Source: an uncultured Mycoplasmatota bacterium (lineage in GTDB: Bacteria > Bacillota_I > Bacilli_A > RF39 > UBA660). From it: a stretch of DNA of 57,957 nt. Positions within the stretch are counted from its first letter, which is position 1, and each line of letters opens with the position of its first letter. The notes under the pieces are model-generated. The model did not search any database. It had not been told where the DNA came from and saw only the letters and a program-made list of their open reading frames with translations. Shown in pieces: positions 18,516-27,381 of this stretch. Made by a program: the position numbers and the translations under genes. The stretch spans positions 1 through 57,957 of the forward strand of contig CAMKNB010000005.1 of assembly GCA_946414095.1 (NCBI GenBank), in the 5' to 3' direction.

Positions 18516-20861
18516 ATGAGAGATGAAATATTAAAAATATTAAATAGTACTAATAAAAAATTAAATCCAATAGAAATAATGGATATGATAAAAGAAAATA
18601 GCACTAGGGAAGAACTTCGTGAATTAATTCATGAGCTTGATTTGATGTGTAGAGATGGAATTTTAAGGTGTTCTACAGGTAATACATATATATTAAACGA
18701 TTTAATTGTTGGTACAGTTGATTTACATGAAAAAGGTAATGCACACATTATTATACCTAATCATGAAGATGTATTTATTAGAAGAGATTTAATGAAGGGT
18801 GCTCGTGATAAAGATACTGTTTCAATTGAAATAACTGATAAATATAAAAATGAAGGTAAGATTGTTAATATTCTAAAAAGATCTCTTGGTAAATCTATTG
18901 GTGAAGTAGTAGATGATAATGGAAGAGTTTATGTCAAAATATTAGAAGAAGGTTTACCTTTTGAAGTAGAAGTAGAAAATCCAAAAGAAATAAACTTAGT
19001 AGATGGTTTAATAGTACATTTAGAATATGTAAGAGATGTAAGTAAAAGAAAAGTGCTTGCATATATAGATTATGCTATTGGACATAAGAATGCTGTTGGT
19101 AATAGTACACAGTTAGCAATAATTGGTAGTGAGTTTGGAAGACGTTCTGTTTTCCCAGAAGAAGTACTTGAAGAAGCTAAAAAATTTAGAACTAATGAAA
19201 GACCTGAAGATGTAGAAAAAGCTATTAAAGAAGGTAGAGTAGACCAAAGAGGGGAAACTATTATTACAATAGATGGTAAAGATACAAAAGATATTGATGA
19301 TGCTATTAATACAATAATTTCACCAAATGGGAATTACTTAGAAACTGTAGCTATTGCTGATGTAAGTGATAAAGTTAAAATGGGTAGTGCTATTTGGAAA
19401 TATGCAGAAGAAAAGGGTAATTCAGATTATTGGGGTAATAAAGTTGCTCCAATGCTTCCAATAGAACTTTCAAATGGTATTTGTTCATTAAATCCTAATG
19501 AAGATAGATTTGCAGTAAGTGTAGAATATGAACTAGATCATTCTGGTAAAATAATAAATCCAAATGTATTTATTTCAGTAATTAGATCAAAGCAAAAAAT
19601 GAATTATGATGCAGTACAAGATATTATTGATGATAAAGAAACAGAAGATACAAAAGATTATGTTACTTTAAAATACACAGTTAAAGATGATGAAACTATT
19701 GATGATATAGCATTTAAATATAATCTTACTACTGATGAATTACTTAAATTTAATAATATAGAAGATTTTAAATGTGGAAATGAAATAAATATTCCTACAA
19801 GAAAATATATAAAGAATCATTATGTGACTTATAAAATAATGGAAGATGCCTTAAGAAGAAGAGGTAAAATCAATTTTGAAGGCAAAGAACCAAAACATAT
19901 ATTTGATGAAAATGATAATGTTATAGATATTGTTCCAAGAGTACAAAGAGAAGCAGAGAAAATAATTGAATGTAAAATGATTTATGCTAATGAAGCTTTT
20001 GCTTCATTTATGGTAGGAAAATTATCCGAAATAACAAGTGGTTTAGTTCCATTCGTATTTAGAACACATGGAAATCCAAATCCAAAGAAAATAGAAGAAT
20101 TTTTGGATATGTTAGAAGTTTATGGAATTAAATTACCATTTAACATAGATCCTGATAATATTTCAAGTAAACAAGTAGCACAAATAGTTGAATATTTGAG
20201 AGATAAAAATAACTTTAGTGCATTCAATGATAAATTATTAAGATGTATGCAAAAAGCTCGTTATACTCCTGAAAACTATGGACATTTTGGTATAGCAAGC
20301 CCATTATATTGTCATTTTACTTCTCCAATTAGAAGAATGGCTGATTTACTTGTTCATACATTATTTAAAGTATTTGTTGTTGAGAAAAATCATGATTCTA
20401 ATACATTAAAATTCTGGGGTAATTATCTAAATGATATTTGTGAAAAAATATCTATGTGTGAGGTAGACACGGAAAAATGTGAATATGCAGTTAATGATTA
20501 TTTAAATGCTTTATATATGGAAAAAAGAATCGGTACTATAGAGGAAGCAACTATTGATAATATGTTTCCTGGTGGTTTCTTTGCAAGTACAGAAAAACTT
20601 GTTGATGGTAGAGTAGATTTCTTCTTAACTGAACAAGATGCTAATGAATTAATGAAATTAACTGATAAAGATGAAATATTTGCTTTTGTAGAGGAACATA
20701 AAAAAGTATTTAGTGGATACTATGATTACAATGAAAAATTATATGGTTATTCAAGAAATGGAAGAATGGTTTTAAGATTTGGAGATAAAGTTTTAGTTTG
20801 TTGTACAGGTGCATATCCAGATAGAAGAGAAGTGGATTATGCATTAGTAAGGAAGTTATAA
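18516..20861 (+). CDS. rnr: Ribonuclease R with an inserted LysM-like domain
   Basis: 781 residues, a 3'-5' exoribonuclease for structured RNA and tmRNA-linked decay. In order: N-terminal helix-turn-helix (1-60), cold-shock OB domains (about 62-190), RNB catalytic domain with TIDGKDTKDIDDAI (251-264) and MLPIELSNGICSLNP (313-327), FRTHGNPNPKK, and CHFTSPIRRMADL, then an S1 domain ending VCCTGAYPDRREVDYA. Residues about 386-428 (YTVKDDETIDDIAFKYNLTT through INIPTR) match a LysM fold and interrupt the RNB domain between MNYDAVQDIIDD and the KIMEDALRRRGKINFE helix. The usual basic C-terminal tail is absent. Start ATG 18516 has GAGGGAT upstream. smpB begins one base after the stop. Confidence 0.93.
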   Translation: MRDEILKILNSTNKKLNPIEIMDMIKENSTREELRELIHELDLMCRDGILRCSTGNTYILNDLIVGTVDLHEKGNAHIIIPNHEDVFIRRDLMKGARDKDTVSIEITDKYKNEGKIVNILKRSLGKSIGEVVDDNGRVYVKILEEGLPFEVEVENPKEINLVDGLIVHLEYVRDVSKRKVLAYIDYAIGHKNAVGNSTQLAIIGSEFGRRSVFPEEVLEEAKKFRTNERPEDVEKAIKEGRVDQRGETIITIDGKDTKDIDDAINTIISPNGNYLETVAIADVSDKVKMGSAIWKYAEEKGNSDYWGNKVAPMLPIELSNGICSLNPNEDRFAVSVEYELDHSGKIINPNVFISVIRSKQKMNYDAVQDIIDDKETEDTKDYVTLKYTVKDDETIDDIAFKYNLTTDELLKFNNIEDFKCGNEINIPTRKYIKNHYVTYKIMEDALRRRGKINFEGKEPKHIFDENDNVIDIVPRVQREAEKIIECKMIYANEAFASFMVGKLSEITSGLVPFVFRTHGNPNPKKIEEFLDMLEVYGIKLPFNIDPDNISSKQVAQIVEYLRDKNNFSAFNDKLLRCMQKARYTPENYGHFGIASPLYCHFTSPIRRMADLLVHTLFKVFVVEKNHDSNTLKFWGNYLNDICEKISMCEVDTEKCEYAVNDYLNALYMEKRIGTIEEATIDNMFPGGFFASTEKLVDGRVDFFLTEQDANELMKLTDKDEIFAFVEEHKKVFSGYYDYNEKLYGYSRNGRMVLRFGDKVLVCCTGAYPDRREVDYALVRKL

Positions 20862-20862
20862 T

Positions 20863-21291
20863 ATGGAAATTGTTAATAGAAAAGCTCATCATGACTATTT
20901 TATTAAAAGTACATATGAAACTGGAATAGAATTAAAAGGCACTGAAATAAAAAGTATTAGATCTGGTTCTTGTAATATAAATGATGCATATGCAAGAATA
21001 AAGAATAACGAAGTATATTTAACAAATATGTATATTGCCAAATATGAAGAAGGCAATAGATTTAATCATGATGAAAGAAGAGAAAGAAAGCTTTTACTTC
21101 ATAAAAAAGAAATAATAAGAATAAATCATGAAATAACTACTAATAAGTTTACATTAATCCCATTAAAATTATATTTCAAAAAAAATAAAGTTAAAATAGA
21201 ACTTGGTATATGTCAAGGGAAAAAACTTTATGATAAAAGGGAATCATTAAAAGAAAAGGATATTAAAAGGCAAGAATATTTAAGGTTATAA
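20863..21291 (+). CDS. smpB: SsrA-binding protein SmpB
   Basis: 142 residues, tmRNA-binding protein for rescue of stalled ribosomes. Family blocks are visible: NRKAHHDYFI at the start, TYETGIELKGTEIKSIRSGS, DAYARIKNNEVYL, the RRERKLLLHKKEI segment, and KKLYDKRESLKEKDIKR at the C-terminus. The start lies one base after rnr, so the two are coupled, matching the shared role of RNase R and SmpB/tmRNA in trans-translation. Confidence 0.96.
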   Translation: MEIVNRKAHHDYFIKSTYETGIELKGTEIKSIRSGSCNINDAYARIKNNEVYLTNMYIAKYEEGNRFNHDERRERKLLLHKKEIIRINHEITTNKFTLIPLKLYFKKNKVKIELGICQGKKLYDKRESLKEKDIKRQEYLRL

Positions 21292-21307
21292 CACATATAA
21301 TATTTAT

Positions 21308-21622
21308 ATGAAGAAAGAAATACCTAAAATATATGTAAATAATATAAGTAAAATACACAATAATAAAGAGGTATTTTATTCATATAAAGAAAATAATTTA
21401 GAAAAAAAAGAAATAGTGGAGTATCCAGATATTTATGAATTGCAAGATAGAATAGATGAAATTTTTAGATCTAAAGATTTTATATATAAAAAGAAACTAT
21501 TTATTAAAACTAAATATGGAGAAGGATACTATACTATAATATCTAAAAGTTATGATTATTTGCTTACAATAGATGGAGAAAAAATATATATTCAAAACAT
21601 ATTAGATATCAAAGATAATTGA
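21308..21622 (+). CDS. Hypothetical protein, 104 aa
   Basis: Not recognised. A lysine-, tyrosine- and isoleucine-rich soluble protein without signal peptide or membrane segment. It begins 16 bases after smpB and has no clear terminator between them, so it may be the end of the secG-rnr-smpB unit. It is one of very few genes here ending in TGA. The ribosome binding site is poor (ATATAATATTTAT region), so the start is uncertain. Confidence 0.55.
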   Translation: MKKEIPKIYVNNISKIHNNKEVFYSYKENNLEKKEIVEYPDIYELQDRIDEIFRSKDFIYKKKLFIKTKYGEGYYTIISKSYDYLLTIDGEKIYIQNILDIKDN

Positions 21623-21647
21623 TTTTTTATCGATTTTGTGGTATAAT
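21619..21647 (+). promoter_or_regulatory. Promoter of the manganese-type riboswitch
   Basis: TTGATT at 21619-21624 and TATAAT at 21642-21647 with a 17-base spacer and a TGG extended -10. Transcription should begin near 21654, just before the aptamer. Confidence 0.8.
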
Positions 21648-21656
21648 ATATACCGT

Positions 21657-21740
21657 TAAAAGGGAGTAGTTCTCATAATAATGATCTATATTTCGTCAAT
21701 ACGATTTCTTATCCGAATATAGTTTAGAACAAGACTTTTA
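21657..21740 (+). ncRNA. yybP-ykoY (manganese) riboswitch aptamer
   Basis: The 5' part reads AAAAGGGAGTAGTT and the 3' part GTTTAGAACAAGACTTTT, matching the conserved ends of the yybP-ykoY class (GGGGAGUAG...CAAGACC). P1 pairs 21657-21662 with 21735-21740, P2 pairs GTTCT (21669-21673) with AGAAC (21726-21730), and an upper stem pairs CTATATTTCG (21686-21695) with CGAATATAG (21714-21722) below a CAATACG loop. Family members sense Mn2+ and usually control exporters such as MntP or YoaB-type proteins. Here the downstream gene is a small unknown membrane protein. The class call is by eye. Confidence 0.72.
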
Positions 21741-21765
21741 CATGAAAATGTACAAGTCTTTTTTG
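21731..21765 (+). terminator. Expression-platform terminator of the riboswitch
   Basis: AAGACTTTTACAT pairs with ATGTACAAGTCTT (one mismatch) around GAAA and is followed by six T. The 5' arm reuses the 3' strand of aptamer helix P1, so ligand-stabilised P1 would block the terminator: an ON switch. Confidence 0.8.
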
Positions 21766-21798
21766 TTAGACTTGTAATAAAAAGGGGGAAATTTATAT

Positions 21799-22107
21799 AT
21801 GTGGCAAAAAAATGAAACATTATTAAAAGAAACTCGCTATAAGGAAATAGCTTGTTTAGCTGCATCTCTTGTTTCTACTTTACTTGCATATTTGAATTTA
21901 GCAGCATTATCACCAGAATCAATTAATCCAGAAACTGAAAAAATAATTGAGCAATTAGTCCTTACTATCAGTAAATTACCTGATTGGGTAAAAAATACTA
22001 CAATGATTGCTTCTGCAATTAGTGCTTTAGGTACAATTGGTATAGCTTTTGAGTATGAAGATAAATATAATGAATTAAAAAAACATAGTTATAAATTAAA
22101 ATTCTAA
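21799..22107 (+). CDS. Small two-TM protein under riboswitch control
   Basis: 102 residues, not recognised. Two hydrophobic segments (CLAASLVSTLLAYLNLAAL and TTMIASAISALGTIGIAFEY) flank a hydrophilic middle (SPESINPETEKIIEQL), with charged ends. AAAGGGGGAAAT precedes the ATG. The layout recalls small holin-like or SLATT-like proteins, but no known Mn exporter family is evident. Its control by a manganese-type riboswitch points to a role in metal homeostasis or in coping with Mn excess. This is inference only. Confidence 0.72.
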   Translation: MWQKNETLLKETRYKEIACLAASLVSTLLAYLNLAALSPESINPETEKIIEQLVLTISKLPDWVKNTTMIASAISALGTIGIAFEYEDKYNELKKHSYKLKF

Positions 22108-22124
22108 TAACAAAAAAAATATAA

Positions 22125-22190
22125 AAAAACACTTGAATTAATTAGAATATTATGATAATATCTAATTAACACAACGAAGTGTTTTTTTTT
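22125..22190 (+). promoter_or_regulatory. secE promoter inside nested inverted repeats
   Basis: TTAATTAGA...TCTAATTAA forms an inner palindrome around ATATTATGATAATAT, and AACACTT (22129-22135 area) can pair with AAGTGTT before a run of nine T. A promoter with -35 TTGAAT (22133-22138), 17-base spacer and TGA-TAATAT (22153-22161) lies inside. After the start site, AACAC-AACGAA-GTGTT plus T9 forms a short terminator-like hairpin directly before the secE ribosome binding site, so it may act as a terminator for the upstream gene and as an attenuator for secE. Confidence 0.55.
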
Positions 22191-22202
22191 GGAGGGATTT
22201 TT

Positions 22203-22379
22203 GTGAAGGCAATTAAAAAATTCTTTAAGGGAGTTAAAAAAGAAAGTAAGACTGTTAGATGGCCAGATGGAAAGGGATTAGTTAAGTATTCATGCATTAC
22301 TATTATAATGCTTGTATTCTTTGGATTATTCTTTTATGGACTTGATGCATTATTTGCATTTCTAGGGAGGTTATTCTAA
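22203..22379 (+). CDS. secE: Preprotein translocase subunit SecE
   Basis: 58 residues, single-membrane-segment SecE of the SecYEG channel. The amphipathic region FFKGVKKESKTVRWPDGKGL carries the conserved K-E-x-x-x-V-x-W-P pattern, followed by the membrane helix YSCITIIMLVFFGLFFYGLD. The GTG at 22203 is preferred over an upstream in-frame start because GGAGGG lies 7 bases before it. The stop overlaps the nusG ATG by one base. Confidence 0.95.
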   Translation: MKAIKKFFKGVKKESKTVRWPDGKGLVKYSCITIIMLVFFGLFFYGLDALFAFLGRLF

Positions 22380-22918
22380 TGGAAGAAAAGAAATTATGGT
22401 ATGTTGTTAATGCATATTCTGGACATGAACAAAAAGTTAAAGATTATTTAGAATCTAGACGTGAAAGCATGGGAATGGAAAATAATATTTTTAGAGTTAT
22501 TATTCCAGAAAGAACTGAAGTAGAGATTAAAGATGGCGTTAAAAAAGAAAAAGTTCGTAAAATGTTTCCAGGATATGTTCTAATAGAAATGGTTATGAGT
22601 GATGAAGCTTGGTATGTTGTTCGTAATACTCCAGGAGTTACAGGATTTATAGGTTCATCTGGAAAAGGAGCTAAACCAATTCCATTATCACCAGAAGAAG
22701 TTAAGAAATTTATTGGCGATGGTGAAGAAAAAGCTAAACCAATTAATACAAATGTTGAAGTTGGAGATATGGTATCTATTATAGATGGTCCATTCAAAGG
22801 TATGTCTGGTAAGATTGAAAGTGAAGATAAAGAAAATGAAAAACTTACTGTTCTTATTGACTTATTCGGACAAGAAACTCCAGTTGAAGTTGACTTAATA
22901 CAAGTTACAAAAATGTAA
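22379..22918 (+). CDS. nusG: Transcription termination/antitermination factor NusG
   Basis: 179 residues. NGN domain with WYVVNAYSGHEQKVK at the start and FPGYVLIEM, WYVVRNTPGVTGFIGS, then the KOW domain VGDMVSIIDGPFKGMSGKIE near 126-145 and QETPVEVDLIQV at the end. It binds RNA polymerase and tunes pausing and coupling to translation. Usual secE-nusG pairing, but the rplK gene that normally follows is 5.7 kb away. A strong terminator lies directly after the stop. Confidence 0.97.
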   Translation: MEEKKLWYVVNAYSGHEQKVKDYLESRRESMGMENNIFRVIIPERTEVEIKDGVKKEKVRKMFPGYVLIEMVMSDEAWYVVRNTPGVTGFIGSSGKGAKPIPLSPEEVKKFIGDGEEKAKPINTNVEVGDMVSIIDGPFKGMSGKIESEDKENEKLTVLIDLFGQETPVEVDLIQVTKM

Positions 22919-22919
22919 T

Positions 22920-22948
22920 AAAGACGTTTCAATTTGAAACGTCTTTTA
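22920..22948 (+). terminator. Terminator of secE-nusG
   Basis: AAAGACGTTTCAA pairs with TTGAAACGTCTTT, a long perfect hairpin, followed by TTTT. Confidence 0.88.
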
Positions 22949-22998
22949 ATTGTTTATAGTTATATAATGTGTTATACTTTTTATAGTAGGTGAGTAGC

Positions 22999-25900
22999 AT
23001 GAAAAATAAGTTGCTATATATAACAGTATTTTTAGTAATTTTTACTATATTAGGTTTTAGTTATATATCAAGTAATAATAAAAGCCTTACTTTAAGTGCT
23101 GATACAACCTCTTCATTAAGAACAAAATATGAAGAAGCAGTCGTTGAAACAGCATATCAATACTATTATAGAGGTAGAGCTCTTCAATATGATGCTATTA
23201 ACTTGAATTATGAATATAGTTCTAATGCTAAATATACAGGTCAATTTCTTATTAGTAAAAATTATAAAACACAAGTATATAAAACAAATGGAATGAATCC
23301 ATTAGGTATGTATAGTCCAGAACAAGCAACAGATCAGGATTATCACTTTTTGGTTTGCTCTCATTTTACATTTAATGTTTATGCTGAAACATTTGTACAT
23401 AGTAATAATGAAAAGTATCAAATAACTAGTAAAAGCGGGGCAGTTAAAATGTATACCGCTGAATTAAATGCAATAGCAAATAAAGATGATACTACAAATT
23501 ATAGAAAAGATATTACTATATTATCACTTAGAGAAACAGACTCATATAAATTTAAAGATCATGCTGATAGTGTACAAAAACAAATAATTGACGCTATAAG
23601 ACCTGGAGATTTATTTGTTTATGGAAGTGGGGATAATTCAAGCGGACATGTTATGTTGTATGTTGGAGATGATACGATACTTCATTCAAGTGGTGGAGCA
23701 CCTAAAGCATATAGTTCAGTTGGAACCAAAATAAATGATTATGGTGTATCAGGAGCAAAATACCATCTTGAATCAAAGGCAGATATGATTGATACTGAAA
23801 GTGGAACATTTGAAGTAGATACTGATAAAACTGGAACAGTTAAAAAGAGTGCACTTAGTACTTATATAAAAAAATATGTTACAAATAATGCTAGTAATAA
23901 AGTGTTATCAGTTTTAAGACCATTAAATGAAATAATAAGTAATAGTGATATTAAATTATCATCAAACTCTGAAAATAGATTAAAGAAGAAAGGCCTTTCA
24001 CTAACTAAAAAAGCATCTGTTGAGAAATATGATAGTGTTAATTTAGGTGATTCAATAAAATATACTATTACAGTAGAAAATAAATCAAATACTAATTATA
24101 GTAATATTTCAATATATGATGAAGTTCCAAAATATACTTCATTAAAATCATTAAGTGAGACTTGTAAAGAAAGTAATGGAAAAATTACATGCTCAGTAAA
24201 TGTGAATGCGGGTCAAAAAGTATCAATTTATTACAATGTTAGTGTAATAAAAAATATGAATTATTTAGGCAAAACAATTGAGAGTAATAAAGGTAAAGTT
24301 AACAATATTCCGTTGAAAGAAATAAATACGAAAATTAATAAAACTTTAACAAATACTGAAAGATCTAATATATCTAGATTTGCAAAAGAAGAAAAGGGTA
24401 AATCATATCAAAGTATAGAATCTTTCATATTAACTATTTATAAAAAGTTAAACTACAATATTAATATTTTAAGTCCAGAAGAATTATTTAATAATTTTTA
24501 TGTTAAGTCTAATTATAAATTAACAAAATCAAATAATGCATTTAATAAAAGAACTTTACATAATGAAGGAGATATAATTCAAACTTATGATTTAAAGAAA
24601 AATGAAAACATAAGTGAAAATTATAAGTCATACTATAACACTTTTGTTGAAGGATTGTTTGGTGGGGTAGCAACAACATATCAAAATGAAAAAGGCGCTA
24701 TTCATTATAGAAATGTAGCTTATACTACAAAGACTCTAATTCCTGGAGATGTATTATATGTATATGACTCAAATATTGCAAATGATAATATTTCTCTAAA
24801 AGGTGGATATGTTATTGAAGAAAAAAATGCATATTTATATTTAGGAGATGGTGAATTTGCGACGCTAGATAATGGAAAGGTATACATTTATGATAAAAGT
24901 GCAAGTTTTAATTATTATATGTATACTCCAGATAGAAGTAAAACAGAAAAAATAGATTTTACGGGAATTAGAAAAGTGTCTATAGGTGAAAGACTTCTTA
25001 CAAGTTTAATTGGTCAAGATAGTTTCATAGTTCTTAGACCAAGCTATAATATTAGTGAAAAATTGACTGATATTGAAGTTACAACAATGCCTACAAAAAC
25101 AAGTTATATCCAAAATGCTGAAGATATTGTATTAACAGGTGGTAAATTAAAATTAATATATGGCTCATATGGAACAAAAACAATTGATTTGGATAATAAA
25201 GATGTGACTGTAACAAATTTTGACAATAGTAAAATAGGAAAAACTACAGCAACAATTAATTATAAAGGATTAAAAACTACTATTAGTGTGAATATAGTAG
25301 CAAAGAGTTTAGTAAGTGTATCTGTTAAGAAAAAGCCAACTAAGATAAACTATGTTCAAAATAGTGAAGAATTAGATTTAACAGGCGGAATATTACTTGC
25401 TAAATATGATGATAATTCTACTAGTGAAATAAGTATGACATCTTCAAGTGTTAATTCAAGTGGATTTAGTAATACAAAAGTTGGAGTAGTTAAAGTTACT
25501 TTAGATTATCTTGGTAAAAAAACAACGATTGAAATAAATGTTATTTCACAAAGCGTAGAATCAATTAATTTAATTAGCAAACCAAATAAGATAGAATATT
25601 TAGAAAAAAAAGAAACTCTTGATTTAACTGGAAGTACATTAAGATTAAAATATAATGATGGTACAATAAAAGATATTAAATTGCCAAATAATGATGTTAA
25701 TGTAATTGGATTTGATAATAGTAAAGTAGGAACTAATACTATTACATTATCATATGGTATTAAGTCTACTAAATTTGAAGTAACTATATTATCTAAATCA
25801 TTAGTTAACATTTCTATCAATGAGTTACCTCAAAAACTATCATATATTCAAAATAGTGAAAACTTAGATTTAACAACAGGAAGTATTAAATTAAAATATG

Positions 25901-26712
25901 ATAATGACGAATATGAAATTATTAATTTATCTTCTCCAAATATTAAAATAAGTGGATTTGATAATAGTACAGTAGGAACAAACTCAATTAATGTTAATTA
26001 TCTTGGTAAGGTGACAACATTTGAAGTAAATATTATTTCTAATAATAACAGAAAAGTAAATAAAATAGAAATCGACAAGTTGCCAACAAAAATAAATTAT
26101 ACTCAAAATAAAGAAATATTAGATTTAAGTGGCGGTAAGATTAGAGTAGAATATAGTGATGGTACTAGTGAAATAGTAAGTATGAAATCATCAAATGTTA
26201 TAGTATCTGGTTTCAATAATAGTAATTCTGGAAAAAATAAGATAACAATTAGTTATTTAAATAATAAGACATCATTTGAAGTTAATATTAAAAAAAGAAG
26301 TGTTAAAAAAGTTAAGATAAAAGAAGAACCAACAAAAGTAACATATAGTGATAATGAAGAATTAGATTTAAGTGGTGGATTAGTTGAAGTTCAATACACA
26401 GATAATACAAAAGAAGAGATTTCATTAGATTCACCTAACATAAAAGTATCAAATATCAATACTGAAAACGAGGAAGATACAATAGTAGTGGATTATTATG
26501 GTGAAAAAGACTCATTTAAAGTAAAAGTAACAAAAATATTAAGTATATTTGATGAATTAATGGATACAGATGATGATTTCGATGTAAATTATAGTGAATA
26601 TGGTGAATTCTATGATGCAGTTAAGATGAAACCAAATGAAGTATTGGTTTCTATTGGAATAATTTTTGGGTTAAGTATAATTCTTTATTTCATGATGAGA
26701 AAAGTTAAGTAA
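22999..26712 (+). CDS. Giant NlpC/P60-like surface protein with Ig-like (Big_3) repeats
   Basis: 1237 residues. Signal segment (1-25), then an NlpC/P60-like peptidase region with Cys120 in HFLVCSHFTFN, His217 in SSGHVMLYVGDD and His229 in LHSSGG. A DUF11-like domain follows (YTITVENKSNTNYSNISIYD). A second, degenerate NlpC/P60-like copy (LIPGDVLYVYD, YLYLGDGEFATLDNG) lacks the cysteine and histidine. Six ~78-residue Ig-like repeats follow (KKPTKINYVQNSEELDLTGG type), then a C-terminal membrane anchor (VSIGIIFGLSIILYFMM). Predicted peptidoglycan hydrolase or remodelling enzyme displayed on a long stalk. Start at 22999 has AGGTGAG upstream. Monocistronic, between nusG and a rubrerythrin. Confidence 0.82.
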   Translation: MKNKLLYITVFLVIFTILGFSYISSNNKSLTLSADTTSSLRTKYEEAVVETAYQYYYRGRALQYDAINLNYEYSSNAKYTGQFLISKNYKTQVYKTNGMNPLGMYSPEQATDQDYHFLVCSHFTFNVYAETFVHSNNEKYQITSKSGAVKMYTAELNAIANKDDTTNYRKDITILSLRETDSYKFKDHADSVQKQIIDAIRPGDLFVYGSGDNSSGHVMLYVGDDTILHSSGGAPKAYSSVGTKINDYGVSGAKYHLESKADMIDTESGTFEVDTDKTGTVKKSALSTYIKKYVTNNASNKVLSVLRPLNEIISNSDIKLSSNSENRLKKKGLSLTKKASVEKYDSVNLGDSIKYTITVENKSNTNYSNISIYDEVPKYTSLKSLSETCKESNGKITCSVNVNAGQKVSIYYNVSVIKNMNYLGKTIESNKGKVNNIPLKEINTKINKTLTNTERSNISRFAKEEKGKSYQSIESFILTIYKKLNYNINILSPEELFNNFYVKSNYKLTKSNNAFNKRTLHNEGDIIQTYDLKKNENISENYKSYYNTFVEGLFGGVATTYQNEKGAIHYRNVAYTTKTLIPGDVLYVYDSNIANDNISLKGGYVIEEKNAYLYLGDGEFATLDNGKVYIYDKSASFNYYMYTPDRSKTEKIDFTGIRKVSIGERLLTSLIGQDSFIVLRPSYNISEKLTDIEVTTMPTKTSYIQNAEDIVLTGGKLKLIYGSYGTKTIDLDNKDVTVTNFDNSKIGKTTATINYKGLKTTISVNIVAKSLVSVSVKKKPTKINYVQNSEELDLTGGILLAKYDDNSTSEISMTSSSVNSSGFSNTKVGVVKVTLDYLGKKTTIEINVISQSVESINLISKPNKIEYLEKKETLDLTGSTLRLKYNDGTIKDIKLPNNDVNVIGFDNSKVGTNTITLSYGIKSTKFEVTILSKSLVNISINELPQKLSYIQNSENLDLTTGSIKLKYDNDEYEIINLSSPNIKISGFDNSTVGTNSINVNYLGKVTTFEVNIISNNNRKVNKIEIDKLPTKINYTQNKEILDLSGGKIRVEYSDGTSEIVSMKSSNVIVSGFNNSNSGKNKITISYLNNKTSFEVNIKKRSVKKVKIKEEPTKVTYSDNEELDLSGGLVEVQYTDNTKEEISLDSPNIKVSNINTENEEDTIVVDYYGEKDSFKVKVTKILSIFDELMDTDDDFDVNYSEYGEFYDAVKMKPNEVLVSIGIIFGLSIILYFMMRKVK

Positions 26713-26735
26713 TATCGATTGATATTACTTTTTTT
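26709..26735 (+). terminator. Terminator
   Basis: GTAATATC and GATATTAC form a perfect 8-bp hairpin with seven T; it overlaps the stop of the preceding gene. An extended -10 (TGT-TATAAT, 26739-26747) for rubrerythrin follows. Confidence 0.85.
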
Positions 26736-26770
26736 GCATGTTATAATTTATTTAGAAAAGAGGTATTGTT

Positions 26771-27313
26771 ATGGAATTAAAAGGAAGTAAAACAGAACAA
26801 AATTTAATGACTGCATTTGCAGGAGAAAGTCAAGCAAGAAATAAATATACTTATTATGCTTCAAAAGCTAAAAAGGATGGTTATGAACAAATTGCTGCTA
26901 TATTTGAAGAAACAGCAAATAATGAAAAAGAGCATGCTAAATTATGGTTTAAACAACTTCATAATGGAGAAGTACCAGAAACATTAACTAATTTAAAAGA
27001 TGCTGCTAGTGGAGAAAACTATGAATGGACAGATATGTACAAAGAATTTGAAGAAACTGCAAAAGAAGAAGGATTCAAAGAAATAGCTTCATTATTTAAA
27101 ATGGTTGGTGAAATTGAGAAACATCATGAAGAAAGATTTATGAAATTAGTTGATAACATTGAAAATAATTTAGTATTTGAAAAAGGTGAAGAAAAGATTT
27201 GGATTTGTAGAAATTGTGGACATGTATATAAAGGAAAGAAAGCGTTAAAAGTATGTCCAGTATGTAAACATCCAGAAAGTTATATGGAAGTAAAAGCAGA
27301 TAATTATATGTAA
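26771..27313 (+). CDS. Rubrerythrin
   Basis: 180 residues, non-haem di-iron peroxidase that reduces hydrogen peroxide in anaerobes. The four-helix domain shows [26 protein letters not shown] and [11 protein letters not shown] with the Glu/His ligands. The C-terminal rubredoxin-like domain has two CxxC knuckles (CRNCG and CPVCK). AAGAGG precedes the ATG. Own promoter and terminator. It suggests an anaerobic or oxygen-sensitive lifestyle. Confidence 0.96.
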   Translation: MELKGSKTEQNLMTAFAGESQARNKYTYYASKAKKDGYEQIAAIFEETANNEKEHAKLWFKQLHNGEVPETLTNLKDAASGENYEWTDMYKEFEETAKEEGFKEIASLFKMVGEIEKHHEERFMKLVDNIENNLVFEKGEEKIWICRNCGHVYKGKKALKVCPVCKHPESYMEVKADNYM

Positions 27314-27339
27314 AATGCATTATTATTAATGCATTTTTT
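27312..27339 (+). terminator. Terminator of the rubrerythrin gene
   Basis: AAAATGCATTA pairs with TAATGCATTTT around TTAT and is followed by T residues. Confidence 0.88.
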
Positions 27340-27381
27340 ATTTTTAATATGGTAAAATAATTAGAGAATAGAGGGATGTAT

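Noticed and set aside
22444-22932. Long antisense ORF inside nusG (and similar ones inside ftsZ, rplA, parC)
   Set aside because: These are shadows of AT-rich codon use in real genes; no ribosome binding site or promoter.
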